DNA of 64,000 nt from Lichenibacterium dinghuense. GTDB taxonomy: Bacteria > Pseudomonadota > Alphaproteobacteria > Rhizobiales > Beijerinckiaceae. A model generated the notes under the pieces. That model saw only the letters and a program-made list of their open reading frames with translations. It did not search any database and was not told the origin of the DNA. Position numbers and translations under genes: made by a program. The stretch lies in the NCBI RefSeq assembly GCF_021730615.1, contig NZ_JAJLMN010000001.1, positions 4,103,501 through 4,167,500 of the forward strand, in the 5' to 3' direction. Positions 27,400-36,012 of the stretch are shown one piece after another (the first letter of the stretch is position 1; each line of letters starts with the position of its first letter).

Positions 27400-28347
27400 A
27401 TGGCTTCCAGCATCCTCACCAACTCGTCCGCCATGACGGCGCTGCAGAACCTGTCTGCGACCCAGAAGGCGCTCAACACCACCCAGTCGCAGATCTCGTC
27501 CGGCCTCAAGGTGTCGACGGCGTCCGACAACGCGGCTTACTGGTCGATCTCCTCCACGCTGAAGTCCGACACCGGCGCTCTCTCCTCCGTGTCGGACGCG
27601 CTGAACCTCGGCTCCTCGGTGGTGTCGACCGCCACGGCGGCCATCACCTCCACGCTGACGCTGCTCAACAACATCAAGAAGGACCTCGTGACCGCCCAGC
27701 AGCCGGGCACCTCGACGGCCAGCGTGCAGACCGACATCACGGCCCAGCAGCAGAGCCTCATCGCCGTCCTGACCTCGGCCTCGTTCAACGGCGTGAACCT
27801 GCTCGACGGGTCGTCGGGCACCTCGGCGTCCTTCGTGTCGTCCTTCACGCGCAACGCGTCCGGCGCCACCAGCGTGCAGACGCTGAGCGTGGCCACCTCC
27901 GGCACCTCGGGCACGCAGGTCGGCGGCGCGGGCGGCATCCTGGCCGTGTCGCTGGGCACCTTCGGCGGCACGGGCGTCGCCGGCTCGGCCGCCACGGGCG
28001 CCAGCGCGGGCGCCTATGCGACTGGTAGCCTGCTCTCCATCAACATCACCAACGCGACCTCGGCCGACCTGACCAAGCTGCAGAGCGCCGTCGACACGCT
28101 GATCAATCAGGTGACAAATGCGGGCACCCAGCTCGGCACGGCGTCGAGCGTGATCTCGAACCAGCAGACCTACGTGACCTCACTATCGAACGCCATCACG
28201 TCCGGCGTGGGTTCGCTGGTCGACGCCGACATGAACGTGGCTTCGACGCGCCTCCAGGCGCTGCAGACCCAGCAGGAGCTCGGCATCCAGGCCCTGTCCA
28301 TCGCCAACCAGAACAGTCAGCTCATCCTCAAGCTGTTCGGTGGCTAG
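27400..28347 (+). CDS. Flagellin
   Basis: A 315-residue flagellin with the conserved N-terminal coiled coil (NSSAMTALQNLSATQKALN, then LKVSTASDNAAYWSIS) and the C-terminal coiled coil (VDADMNVASTRLQALQTQQE ending ILKLFGG). The variable middle is short, Ser/Thr/Gly-rich and has many possible O-glycosylation sites. The adjacent TPR/GT41 gene is the likely modifying enzyme. The 242-base upstream gap should hold its promoter and an untranslated leader on which FlbT may act, as in other alphaproteobacteria. Confidence 0.95.
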   Translation: MASSILTNSSAMTALQNLSATQKALNTTQSQISSGLKVSTASDNAAYWSISSTLKSDTGALSSVSDALNLGSSVVSTATAAITSTLTLLNNIKKDLVTAQQPGTSTASVQTDITAQQQSLIAVLTSASFNGVNLLDGSSGTSASFVSSFTRNASGATSVQTLSVATSGTSGTQVGGAGGILAVSLGTFGGTGVAGSAATGASAGAYATGSLLSINITNATSADLTKLQSAVDTLINQVTNAGTQLGTASSVISNQQTYVTSLSNAITSGVGSLVDADMNVASTRLQALQTQQELGIQALSIANQNSQLILKLFGG

Positions 28348-28368
28348 CGCTTCGCCATCGGTGAACAG

Positions 28369-28398
28369 AGGGCGCCGGTCCGCGAGGGCCGGCGCCCT
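28369..28398 (+). terminator. Terminator after flagellin
   Basis: A perfect 10-bp stem AGGGCGCCGG/CCGGCGCCCT with a 10-base loop, 22 bases after the flagellin stop. It would end the flagellin mRNA before the glycosyltransferase gene, which starts about 80 bases further on. Confidence 0.75.
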
Positions 28399-28481
28399 TC
28401 GCGCGTCCACCTCCCAGGTCCGCGCAAGGCCTCGCCCGCATCCTCGCTCATCACTTCGAGGCGGACGGGGCGGGACCGGGC

Positions 28482-30842
28482 GTGAACAGGGCGGAACGGC
28501 GGCGCGACGCGAGGCGGGCACGGTCGGCTGGGGCAGGGCGGGCCGGCGGGCCGGCCTTCGCCCGCGCGGTCGCGCTGTTCGGGGCCGGCGACCTCGACGG
28601 CGCTGAACGGCTCTTCACCCGCCTGCGCGACGCCGGGCTCGACGCGGCCCGCGCCCGCCACAATCTCGGGGTGATCGCGGCGCGCCGCGGCCGCTATCCC
28701 GAGGCCGTCGACCTGTTCCGCTCGGCCCTGGCCATCCGCCCCGACGACCCCGAAGCGTGGACGCAGCTCGCGCTGGCTTTCGCCGAAAGCGGCACGCTCG
28801 CCGAAGCCCGGATGGCGGCCGAACGTGCCGTGACCCTCGCCCCGGATGCGCCGGCGGCCCTCGCCGCCCTGGCCGAGGTCTGCCTCTGCACGGACGATCT
28901 GGCGGGGGCCTTGGAGGCCAGCGAGCGGGCCCTGGCGGTCGATCCCGCCTTCGCCCCGGCCCTCATGCGCCGGGCGGCGGCCCTGCGGCGCCTCGGCCGG
29001 TCCCGCGACGCCGAGGCCGACCTTCGGGTCGTGATGGCCGCCGAGGGCATCGGCGGCAGCGCCTGCCTGGCCCTGAGCGCGCTCCTGGCCGAGGACGAGC
29101 GGCCGGACGAGGCCGCCGCGCTGCTCGACCGCGCGATCGCCGAGCGCCCCGACCACGCCCTCGCCCGCATGAACAGGGCCGTCTTCCACCAGCGCGCGGG
29201 GCGGTTCGACGAGGCGCTCGCCGACTTCCGCCGCACCCTGGAGCTCGCGCCGGACGACCCCCGCGCCTATCACAACGTCGGCTACATGCTGCAGCGCATC
29301 GAGCAGCCCCGGGCTGCGATCCCCTTCCTCGAACACGCGATCCGGCTCAAGCCCGACCTCGTCGAGAGCTTCATCTTCCTCGCCGAATGCTACCGCGACC
29401 TCGCCGATTACGGCACGGCCGCGCCCGTGCTGGAACACGCGGCCGCGATCGCGCCGGACCGGCCCTGGCTGCGCATGGCCCTGCTGTGGGCGCGCATGCA
29501 CGCCTGCGACTGGCGTGCCCTCGGCACGACGCTCGCGGACGACCTCGCGCTCTGCGTCGAGCGGGGCAACACTTTCTCGCCCTTCATCGTCATGGCGCTC
29601 GGCCTGTCGAACGCCGAAACGCTGCTGTGGACGCGCGCCTGGACGGAGGCCAACCTCACCGTCGCCCCCGCCCCGCTCCGCCATCCCGAGCGCGAAGGGC
29701 CGCGGACGCGCATCCGCGTCGGCTACCTGTCGGCGGACTTCCGCGGCCATGCCACCGCCGTGCTGCTGATGGACCTGTTCGAGCAGCACGACCGGGGACG
29801 CTTCGAGACCTTCGGGTACAACATCGGCCGCGGCGACGGCTCCGTCATGGGCGAGCGCATGACGGGAGCGCTCGAACACTTCGTGGACGTGTCGTTCCTC
29901 GGCGACCGGGACGCGGCGCAGCGCATCGCCGACGACGCCCTCGACCTCCTCGTCGACCTCAAGGGCTTCACCACCGATTCGCGGCCCAACATCCTGAGCT
30001 TCCGGCCCGCGCCGGTCCAGGTGAACTACCTCGGCTTCCCGGGCACGATGGGCACGCCGCACGTCGACTATGTGGTAGTGGACGAGACCGTGGCGCCCTT
30101 CGAGCACCAGCCCTTCTACGACGAGCGCATCGTCCACCTGCCGCACAGCTACCAGCCGAACGACCGCCAGCGCTCCGGAGCGGACCCCGGCGCGCGGCGC
30201 GCCGATCACGGGCTGCCGGAGCGCGGCTTCGTGTTCTGCTGCTTCAACAACACCTACAAGATCACGCCGCTGGTCTTCGACATCTGGATGCGGCTCCTCG
30301 GCACGGTCGAGGGCTCGGTGCTCTGGCTGTTCGAGGCCAACCCGCAGGCCGGCGACAACCTGCGCCGCGAGGCGGCCGCGCGCGGCATCGACCCGAACCG
30401 GCTCGTCTTCGCTCCGCGGGCCGGCTTCGGCGATCACCTGGGGCGGCTCGGCCTCGCCGACCTGTTCCTCGACACGCTCCCGGTCAACGCCCACACCACG
30501 GCCTCCGACGCCCTCTGGGCCGGCGTCCCGGTGCTGACGATGCTGGGGCCGCTCTTCGCGGGCCGCGTCGCCGCCAGCCTCAACCGCGCCGTCGGCCTGC
30601 CCGAACTCGTGACGGAATCCTTCGCCGATTACGAGGCGGAGGCGCTGGCCCTGGCGCGCGACTCCGGCCGGCTCGGCGCGCTGCGCGCCCGGCTGGCCGC
30701 GAACCGGGCGAGCGCGCCGCTGTGGGACACGCCGCGCTACACGCGCGACTACGAGGCCGCGCTTGAGCGGATGGTCGCGATCCACGACGCCGGTGGGGCG
30801 CCGGAAGCCTTCGCCGTCTCGGCCGAGGGGATGTCTCCGTGA
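28482..30842 (+). CDS. TPR-containing GT41 (OGT/SPINDLY) transferase, FlmG-like flagellin glycosyltransferase
   Basis: A 786-residue protein starting at GTG 28482. About residues 30-345 are tandem TPR repeats (for example ARHNLGVIAARRGRYPEAVD). The C-terminal half is the OGT/SPINDLY catalytic region: VGYLSADFRGHAT with His423, LDLLVDLKGFT, NNTYKITP with Lys593, and DTLPVNAHTTASDALWAGVP. GT41 enzymes attach sugars to Ser/Thr of proteins in the cytoplasm, the TPRs binding the acceptor. Caulobacter FlmG has the same plan and modifies flagellin. The position right after flagellin makes flagellin the probable acceptor. The donor sugar is unknown. Confidence 0.88.
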   Translation: MNRAERRRDARRARSAGAGRAGGPAFARAVALFGAGDLDGAERLFTRLRDAGLDAARARHNLGVIAARRGRYPEAVDLFRSALAIRPDDPEAWTQLALAFAESGTLAEARMAAERAVTLAPDAPAALAALAEVCLCTDDLAGALEASERALAVDPAFAPALMRRAAALRRLGRSRDAEADLRVVMAAEGIGGSACLALSALLAEDERPDEAAALLDRAIAERPDHALARMNRAVFHQRAGRFDEALADFRRTLELAPDDPRAYHNVGYMLQRIEQPRAAIPFLEHAIRLKPDLVESFIFLAECYRDLADYGTAAPVLEHAAAIAPDRPWLRMALLWARMHACDWRALGTTLADDLALCVERGNTFSPFIVMALGLSNAETLLWTRAWTEANLTVAPAPLRHPEREGPRTRIRVGYLSADFRGHATAVLLMDLFEQHDRGRFETFGYNIGRGDGSVMGERMTGALEHFVDVSFLGDRDAAQRIADDALDLLVDLKGFTTDSRPNILSFRPAPVQVNYLGFPGTMGTPHVDYVVVDETVAPFEHQPFYDERIVHLPHSYQPNDRQRSGADPGARRADHGLPERGFVFCCFNNTYKITPLVFDIWMRLLGTVEGSVLWLFEANPQAGDNLRREAAARGIDPNRLVFAPRAGFGDHLGRLGLADLFLDTLPVNAHTTASDALWAGVPVLTMLGPLFAGRVAASLNRAVGLPELVTESFADYEAEALALARDSGRLGALRARLAANRASAPLWDTPRYTRDYEAALERMVAIHDAGGAPEAFAVSAEGMSP

Positions 30843-31756
30843 ACGTCCTCTTCATCTCCGGTGGCACCTCCGTCGACTACCAGTGCGACATGCTGTTCCA
30901 CGGGCTGCGCTCGCTGTTCGGCCCGGCCGCGGTCGACGCCGAGCGCATGCCCTACATGTACGCGGCCGACTTCGCGGACGGCTCGCAGCGGCGGGAGGCC
31001 CTCTACGGCCGCGGCTTCACCTGCTACGGTCTCCTCGGATCCGACGGCGCCGTCGACCGCACCGACATCCCGGCCAAGATCGCGGCCCGGTTCTTCGACC
31101 TCGTCGTCTACGGCTCGATCCGCCGCTGCCAAAGTCACCTCCAGGACGTGCTCGACCATTACCCGGCCGGGCGCGTCGTCTTCGTCGACGGCGAGGACGA
31201 CCAGCTCGTCGCGACGCCGCTGCTCGGCCGCGGCACCTACTTCAAGCGCGAACTCGCCGCCCCCGGACCCTGCGTGGCGCCCATCCAGTTCGCGATTCCC
31301 GCCGAGCGCCTTCGTCCGAGCGTGGCGGAGAAGCGCAAGCTCTTCTCCTTTATCGACCCGCGCGACCGCTCGACCTACGTCTACGGCTCCGAGGAGCCCT
31401 ACTACGCCGACTACGCCGAGAGCCTGTTCGGCTATACTTGCAAGAAGGCGGGCTGGGACTGTCTGCGCCACTACGAGATCATGGCGAACCGCTGCGTCCC
31501 GAACTTCGAAGGGCTGGAGCAGTGCCCGGCCTGGACCATGGTGCACCTGCCGAAGCTGGAACTCACCGAAGCCCGGTCCGCATTGCTGCAGCACGGCGTC
31601 GGCTTCTTCGAGCGCTCAGAGGGCCGCGCTCTGTGGGACAGGCTCGAAGCCCGCATCGATCGGGCGATGCGCCGTCACCTCACCACTGAAGCGCTCGCCC
31701 GGTACGTCGTGGACGCTGCCGGCCGACACGACCCGCGCCTGCTGCTCCGAGGCTGA
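30839..31756 (+). CDS. CgeB-like glycosyltransferase-related protein
   Basis: A 305-residue soluble protein, GTG start overlapping the previous stop by 3 bases (GTGA). The N-terminus MNVLFISGGTSVDYQCD and the segment VVFVDGEDDQ resemble a Rossmann-like half. The block EEPYYADYAESLFGYTCKKA followed by GWDCLRHYEIMANRC recalls CgeB-like or exostosin-like transferases, in which a family-typical ‘GWDC.RHYEI.AN’ pattern occurs. This is a memory-based resemblance. It probably acts with the upstream GT41 enzyme in flagellin glycan synthesis. Confidence 0.6.
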   Translation: MNVLFISGGTSVDYQCDMLFHGLRSLFGPAAVDAERMPYMYAADFADGSQRREALYGRGFTCYGLLGSDGAVDRTDIPAKIAARFFDLVVYGSIRRCQSHLQDVLDHYPAGRVVFVDGEDDQLVATPLLGRGTYFKRELAAPGPCVAPIQFAIPAERLRPSVAEKRKLFSFIDPRDRSTYVYGSEEPYYADYAESLFGYTCKKAGWDCLRHYEIMANRCVPNFEGLEQCPAWTMVHLPKLELTEARSALLQHGVGFFERSEGRALWDRLEARIDRAMRRHLTTEALARYVVDAAGRHDPRLLLRG

Positions 31757-31831
31757 CCGTCCCTGCGCGGCCCCGAACACCCTGCACCCTCTCGTGAATT
31801 CCCTGCCCCCGACCCGAACGGACCTCGTGTC

Positions 31832-33394
31832 ATGAACGCCTTCGACCCGATCCGAATGTTGCCTGTTTCCTGCCTCAACCTCGGTTCCGGCAAGGACTTC
31901 CAGCACGATTGCTTCAACGTCGACGTCGACGACACCTGGGCGCCCGATGCGGTGCTGGATTTCAGCGCTGTCGATCTCGTCGAGGGCGGCGTCACTGTGC
32001 ACACGCGGCGCTTCGGCCTCGTCACGCTGGGCCCGGGTTCCTTCGACCGTATCATCGCCAACGACGTGCTGGAACACGTGCCCGACCTCAAAGCGATGAT
32101 GACGACCTGTCTCGGCCTGCTCCGTATGAACGGCCGCTTTGCCATCAGCGTGCCCTACGACCTGTCGCTCGGCGCGTGGCAGGACCCCACCCACGTCCGG
32201 GCCTTCAACGAGCGGAGCTGGCTCTACTACACCGACTGGTTCTGGTACATGGGATGGAGCGAGTTCCGCTTCGTCGTCGACGACCTTCGTTTCGTGCCTA
32301 GCCCGCTCGGCGAGGCGCTCGCCGCGCAGGGCGTGGCACGCGATGCCGTGCTGGCGACGCCTCGCGCGGTAGATTCCATGTCGGTCACGTTGCGCAAGGT
32401 CGCGCTGACGACCGAGGACCGCGCCGTATGGGAGCACTGGCGCGAGCGGCGGCGGCAGGCGCAGTCCCGCAACGCCGCGGTGCCGACTCCGGCCGCGCCG
32501 GCCCTAGCCGGATTGGACGGGTCCTGGTCCGCCCACGCCGACCGCCACTGCATCTACGTCGTCACGCCGAAAGGCTACGATCATCACCGCGCCTTCGACG
32601 AGGCGGCGCTGGGCTTGAGCGCCGCCTTCGCGGAGCGCGGCGGCTCGGCGCCGGTTGTGCATCATCCGAGCGAGTGGGCGGGGAGGCTGCCGATCGTGCT
32701 CGGTGCCCATCTGCTCAGCCCCGCCATGTCGCTGGCCCTCCCGGAAGGCAGCGTGATCTACAACCTCGAGCAGATCGACCGCGCCTCGGGCTGGCTGAGC
32801 GACGCCTACCTCGCCATCATGCGGCGCCACCGGGTGCTCGATTACAGCCATCGCAACATCGCGGCGCTTCGGGCGATGGGCATCGCTCACGCGCGGCTGC
32901 TGCCGCTCGGCCACGCCGACGCGCTGGAGCGGATCGCCCGCGGCCCGGCCGAAGACATCGATGTGCTGTTCTACGGATCGCTGAACGAACGGCGCGCCGC
33001 CGTGCTCGAAGACCTGAGGGCGCGTGGGGTCAAGGTCGTCCACCTCTTCAACGTATATGGCTCAGAGCGCGACGCCGCGATCGCCCGGTCCAAGATCGTG
33101 CTGAACATGCACCATTACGAAGCGGCGATCTTCGAGAGCGCGCGTGTCGGCTACCTGCTCGCCAACGGTGCCTGTGTGGTGACGGAGGGCGTGGAGGGCG
33201 ATCCCGACCTCGCATCCTACCAGGGAGGCCTCGCCATCTGCGGCTACGGCGAACTCGCCGATCTGTGCATGCTGCTGCTCGGCGAGGACGCCGTCCGGAC
33301 GGCACTGGGCGAGCGGGGCCGGGCGCTGATGCGTGCCAACCGGCAGGCAGACCGGCTCGGCGAACTTTTCACGCCGGAACAGGCGGCCGCCTGA
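31832..33394 (+). CDS. Methyltransferase-glycosyltransferase fusion protein
   Basis: A 520-residue two-domain protein. Residues of about 12-190 are a class I SAM methyltransferase: CLNLGSGKDFQHDCFNVDV (SAM-binding), FDRIIANDVLEHVPDLKAMM, and DPTHVRAFNERSWLYYTD. After an Ala/Pro linker, residues of about 230-515 are a glycosyltransferase-like GT-B half: IYNLEQIDRASGWLSDAY, LFYGSLNERRAAVLEDL, SKIVLNMHHYEAAIFESARV, VVTEGVEGDPDL. This suggests an enzyme that transfers and O-methylates a sugar. It is 75 bases after the CgeB-like gene. The substrate is probably the flagellin glycan. Confidence 0.75.
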   Translation: MNAFDPIRMLPVSCLNLGSGKDFQHDCFNVDVDDTWAPDAVLDFSAVDLVEGGVTVHTRRFGLVTLGPGSFDRIIANDVLEHVPDLKAMMTTCLGLLRMNGRFAISVPYDLSLGAWQDPTHVRAFNERSWLYYTDWFWYMGWSEFRFVVDDLRFVPSPLGEALAAQGVARDAVLATPRAVDSMSVTLRKVALTTEDRAVWEHWRERRRQAQSRNAAVPTPAAPALAGLDGSWSAHADRHCIYVVTPKGYDHHRAFDEAALGLSAAFAERGGSAPVVHHPSEWAGRLPIVLGAHLLSPAMSLALPEGSVIYNLEQIDRASGWLSDAYLAIMRRHRVLDYSHRNIAALRAMGIAHARLLPLGHADALERIARGPAEDIDVLFYGSLNERRAAVLEDLRARGVKVVHLFNVYGSERDAAIARSKIVLNMHHYEAAIFESARVGYLLANGACVVTEGVEGDPDLASYQGGLAICGYGELADLCMLLLGEDAVRTALGERGRALMRANRQADRLGELFTPEQAAA

Positions 33395-33616
33395 AGCCGC
33401 TTCCGGCTGGATGAGGTTTCCCCTGCCTTCGACGCCGGAGCAAGGTGCGCATCAAGGATCGATGCAGTTCGATCCCATAGGCCTTGCCAGCCACGTCGCG
33501 GCTCGCCGAACGCCCGACACGTCCGCATCCGTCCTCGCGCACCCTCCCGAGAGCCACGTCCGCACAAGCTCCATCCCCGACAGTGAACCCGGACGAGGGT
33601 GCCGTTCGGGGAATCG

Positions 33617-35329
33617 ATGGACGCGATGGAACAGGTTCAGCGGCTGTGGGCGAACCTGCTGCAGCTCGGGGGCCGCAAGCTCGGCGCCCTCGCGGCCGTC
33701 GGCGTCGCGGTCTTCGCGCTGGTGGGGGTCGGCGGCTACTACCTGAGCCGGCCGGCCTCCGAGACGCTGTATTCCGGCCTCGACCGCGGCGACGTGGCCT
33801 CCATCGGGGCGGCGCTGCACGACGCCGACATCCCCTTCGACGTCAGCCCCGACGGCACCGCGGTCGCGGTCCGCTACGGCCAGACCGCCCAGGCCCGCAT
33901 GCTGCTCGCCGAGCGCGGCCTGCCCCATTCCGGCAACGCCGGCTACGAGCTCTACGACAAGATGGGCTCGCTGGGCCTCACCTCCTTCATGCAGGACGTG
34001 ACGCGCGTGCGTGCGCTGGAGGGCGAGCTCGCCCGCACCATCCAGACCATCTCGGGCATCCGCGCCGCGCGCGTCCACGTGGTGCTGCCGGACGAGGGCT
34101 CGTTCCGGCGCGCCCGCCAGCCGCCCTCGGCCTCCGTCGTGATCCGCGCCTCCTCGCTCGACGACAGCCACGTGGCCGGCGCCATCCGCCACCTCGTGGC
34201 CGCCGCCGTGCCCGGCATGACGGTGGACGAGGTGACGGTGCTGTCCACCGACGGCACCGTGCTGGCGTCGGGCGACGACGCCGCGAACGGCGCCCCCACC
34301 AAGATGCTCGACCTCGAGAAGGTGATCGACCGCAACGTCGCGGAGAACATTCGCCGCACCCTCACCCCCTCGCTCGGCGCCAAGCACCTGCAGGTGTCGG
34401 TGACGGCGCGGCTCAACACCGACACGCGCCAGACCGCGGAAACCACCTACAACCCGGACGGCCGCGTCGAGCGCTCGACCCGCACCGTCAAGGAAACGCA
34501 GAACCAGCAGAACTCCACGAGCTCGCCCCCGGCCGGCGTCGGCCAGAACCTGCCGGGCGCCAAGACGCCGGCGGGCGACGGGAAGTCCTCCTCCGAGCAG
34601 AACGACAAGCGCGAGGAGCTCAACAACTTCGAGATCTCGTCGAAGACCGTCACGACGTCGAGCGCCGGCTACAACATCGACCGCCTGTCGATCGCCGTGG
34701 TGGTCGACCGCGCCGCCGTCGCGGCGGGCCTCGGCGACAAGCCCGCCCCGGCCGAGGTCGACAAGAGGATCGCCGACGTCGAGGGGCTCGTCGCCACGGC
34801 GGCGGGCGTCGACAAGGCGCGCGGCGACACCGTCAAGGTCGTGGCGGTGGACTTCGTCGACGACGCGCGCGACCTCGAACCCGTGCCGGCGCCGGGCCTC
34901 GCGGAAGCCGTGATGCGCCAGGGCGGCACGCTGATCAACGCCGGCCTGGTGCTGGTCTTCACCGGCGTCGTGGTCTTCTTCGTGGTGCGGCCGCTGACCC
35001 GCATCCTCACCGCCCCGGTGCCCGGCGCGGCGGCGGCGGCCGAGGACGGCCTGCCCGTCCTCGCGGGCGGCGAGGAGCCGATCATGCTGCCCGATCCGGG
35101 CGACATCGGCGTGCTCGACGCGATGCCGGTCGGCATGGACGCGCTCGCCGGCGGCCGGCCCTCGCCGCTCCAGGTCGCGGCCTGGAACGAGGAGGTGAGC
35201 CTCATCGACGACATCACCAGCCAGCCCCGCCGCTCGCCGCAGAAGCGGCTGGAGCAGATGATCGAGTTCGACGAGCAGCAGGCCGCCGCGGTGCTCAAGC
35301 AGTGGATCCACAAGAAGGAAGCCGCCTGA
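33617..35329 (+). CDS. fliF: Flagellar MS-ring protein FliF
   Basis: A 570-residue protein with two membrane segments (about 22-42 and 437-457) and the periplasmic ring-building motifs ETLYSGLDRGDVASIGAAL, LTSFMQDVTRVRALEGELAR and ARVHVVLPDEGSF. The C-terminal tail (EQMIEFDEQQAAAVLKQWI) is the FliG-binding element. ATG 33617 is preferred over an in-frame GTG 18 bases upstream. Unlike the common fliF-fliG order, the next gene is a fliH-like gene, and no fliG is in the window. Confidence 0.95.
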   Translation: MDAMEQVQRLWANLLQLGGRKLGALAAVGVAVFALVGVGGYYLSRPASETLYSGLDRGDVASIGAALHDADIPFDVSPDGTAVAVRYGQTAQARMLLAERGLPHSGNAGYELYDKMGSLGLTSFMQDVTRVRALEGELARTIQTISGIRAARVHVVLPDEGSFRRARQPPSASVVIRASSLDDSHVAGAIRHLVAAAVPGMTVDEVTVLSTDGTVLASGDDAANGAPTKMLDLEKVIDRNVAENIRRTLTPSLGAKHLQVSVTARLNTDTRQTAETTYNPDGRVERSTRTVKETQNQQNSTSSPPAGVGQNLPGAKTPAGDGKSSSEQNDKREELNNFEISSKTVTTSSAGYNIDRLSIAVVVDRAAVAAGLGDKPAPAEVDKRIADVEGLVATAAGVDKARGDTVKVVAVDFVDDARDLEPVPAPGLAEAVMRQGGTLINAGLVLVFTGVVVFFVVRPLTRILTAPVPGAAAAAEDGLPVLAGGEEPIMLPDPGDIGVLDAMPVGMDALAGGRPSPLQVAAWNEEVSLIDDITSQPRRSPQKRLEQMIEFDEQQAAAVLKQWIHKKEAA

Positions 35330-36012
35330 TGAGCGCGATGCGCCGCTTCCTCGTCGACTTCGACGCGATGCCCCCCGCCGCCGCGCCGAAGCTCCGCGCC
35401 GCCCCGCCGGGCGCCGTGCGGCCCCTGTTCGGCGCCGAGCCCGAACCCAAGATCGAGGTCCCCGCGGACGAGCCCGAGGTGGACCGCGTCGGCGCGGCGG
35501 TGGACGCGGCCGTCGCGCAGGCCCTGGCCGAGGCCGGAACCGCCCACGCCGCGGCGATGGCCGAGGCGGCCGCGCGCCACGCCGCCGAGATCGCGCAGGC
35601 GCGCGGGCGCTGGGCCGCGGAGGAGGGCGCCGCCCTGGCGGCGGGCTTCCGCTCGGCCGCCGCGGCGCTCGGGGAGCTGCTCGGCGAGGCCGCGGCCGCG
35701 GCGCTCGAGCCGCTGCTCGGGGCGGCCGCGCGCCGCCGCGCGGTCGACGGTCTCTGCGACGCGGTCGCCGACCTCGTGCTCGCCGGCGCGGGCGGCACGG
35801 TCGCGGTGTCGGGGCCCGCGGACCTGCTCGCCGCGCTGCGCGCCGCCCTGGCGGCGGCCGGGGTCGAGGTCGGGGGCATGACCTTCGCGGCCTCGGACGC
35901 CGCCGAGGTCGTCGTCACGGCGGACAACAGCCGGATCGAGACGCGGCTCGCCGCCTGGGCGGGGGCGCTCGGGCGCGGCCTCGCCGGCACGGCCGAGGAG
36001 GAGGCCGCGTGA
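35329..36012 (+). CDS. FliH-like flagellar assembly protein
   Basis: A 227-residue Ala- and Glu-rich protein whose ATG overlaps the fliF stop by one base (TGATG). The pattern of a Pro-rich N-terminus, a long helical centre (ALAEAGTAHAAAMAEAAARH onward) and a small C-terminal domain (VEVGGMTFAASDAAEVVVTA) matches FliH/SctL stator-like proteins, which regulate the export ATPase FliI. Identity between FliH proteins is low, so the call rests on layout and position. motB follows with an overlapping GTG start. Confidence 0.65.
   Translation: MSAMRRFLVDFDAMPPAAAPKLRAAPPGAVRPLFGAEPEPKIEVPADEPEVDRVGAAVDAAVAQALAEAGTAHAAAMAEAAARHAAEIAQARGRWAAEEGAALAAGFRSAAAALGELLGEAAAAALEPLLGAAARRRAVDGLCDAVADLVLAGAGGTVAVSGPADLLAALRAALAAAGVEVGGMTFAASDAAEVVVTADNSRIETRLAAWAGALGRGLAGTAEEEAA

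Noticed and set aside
28344-30785. 813-codon minus-strand frame over the GT41 gene
   Set aside because: Antisense shadow; the plus-strand protein has clear TPR and OGT motifs.
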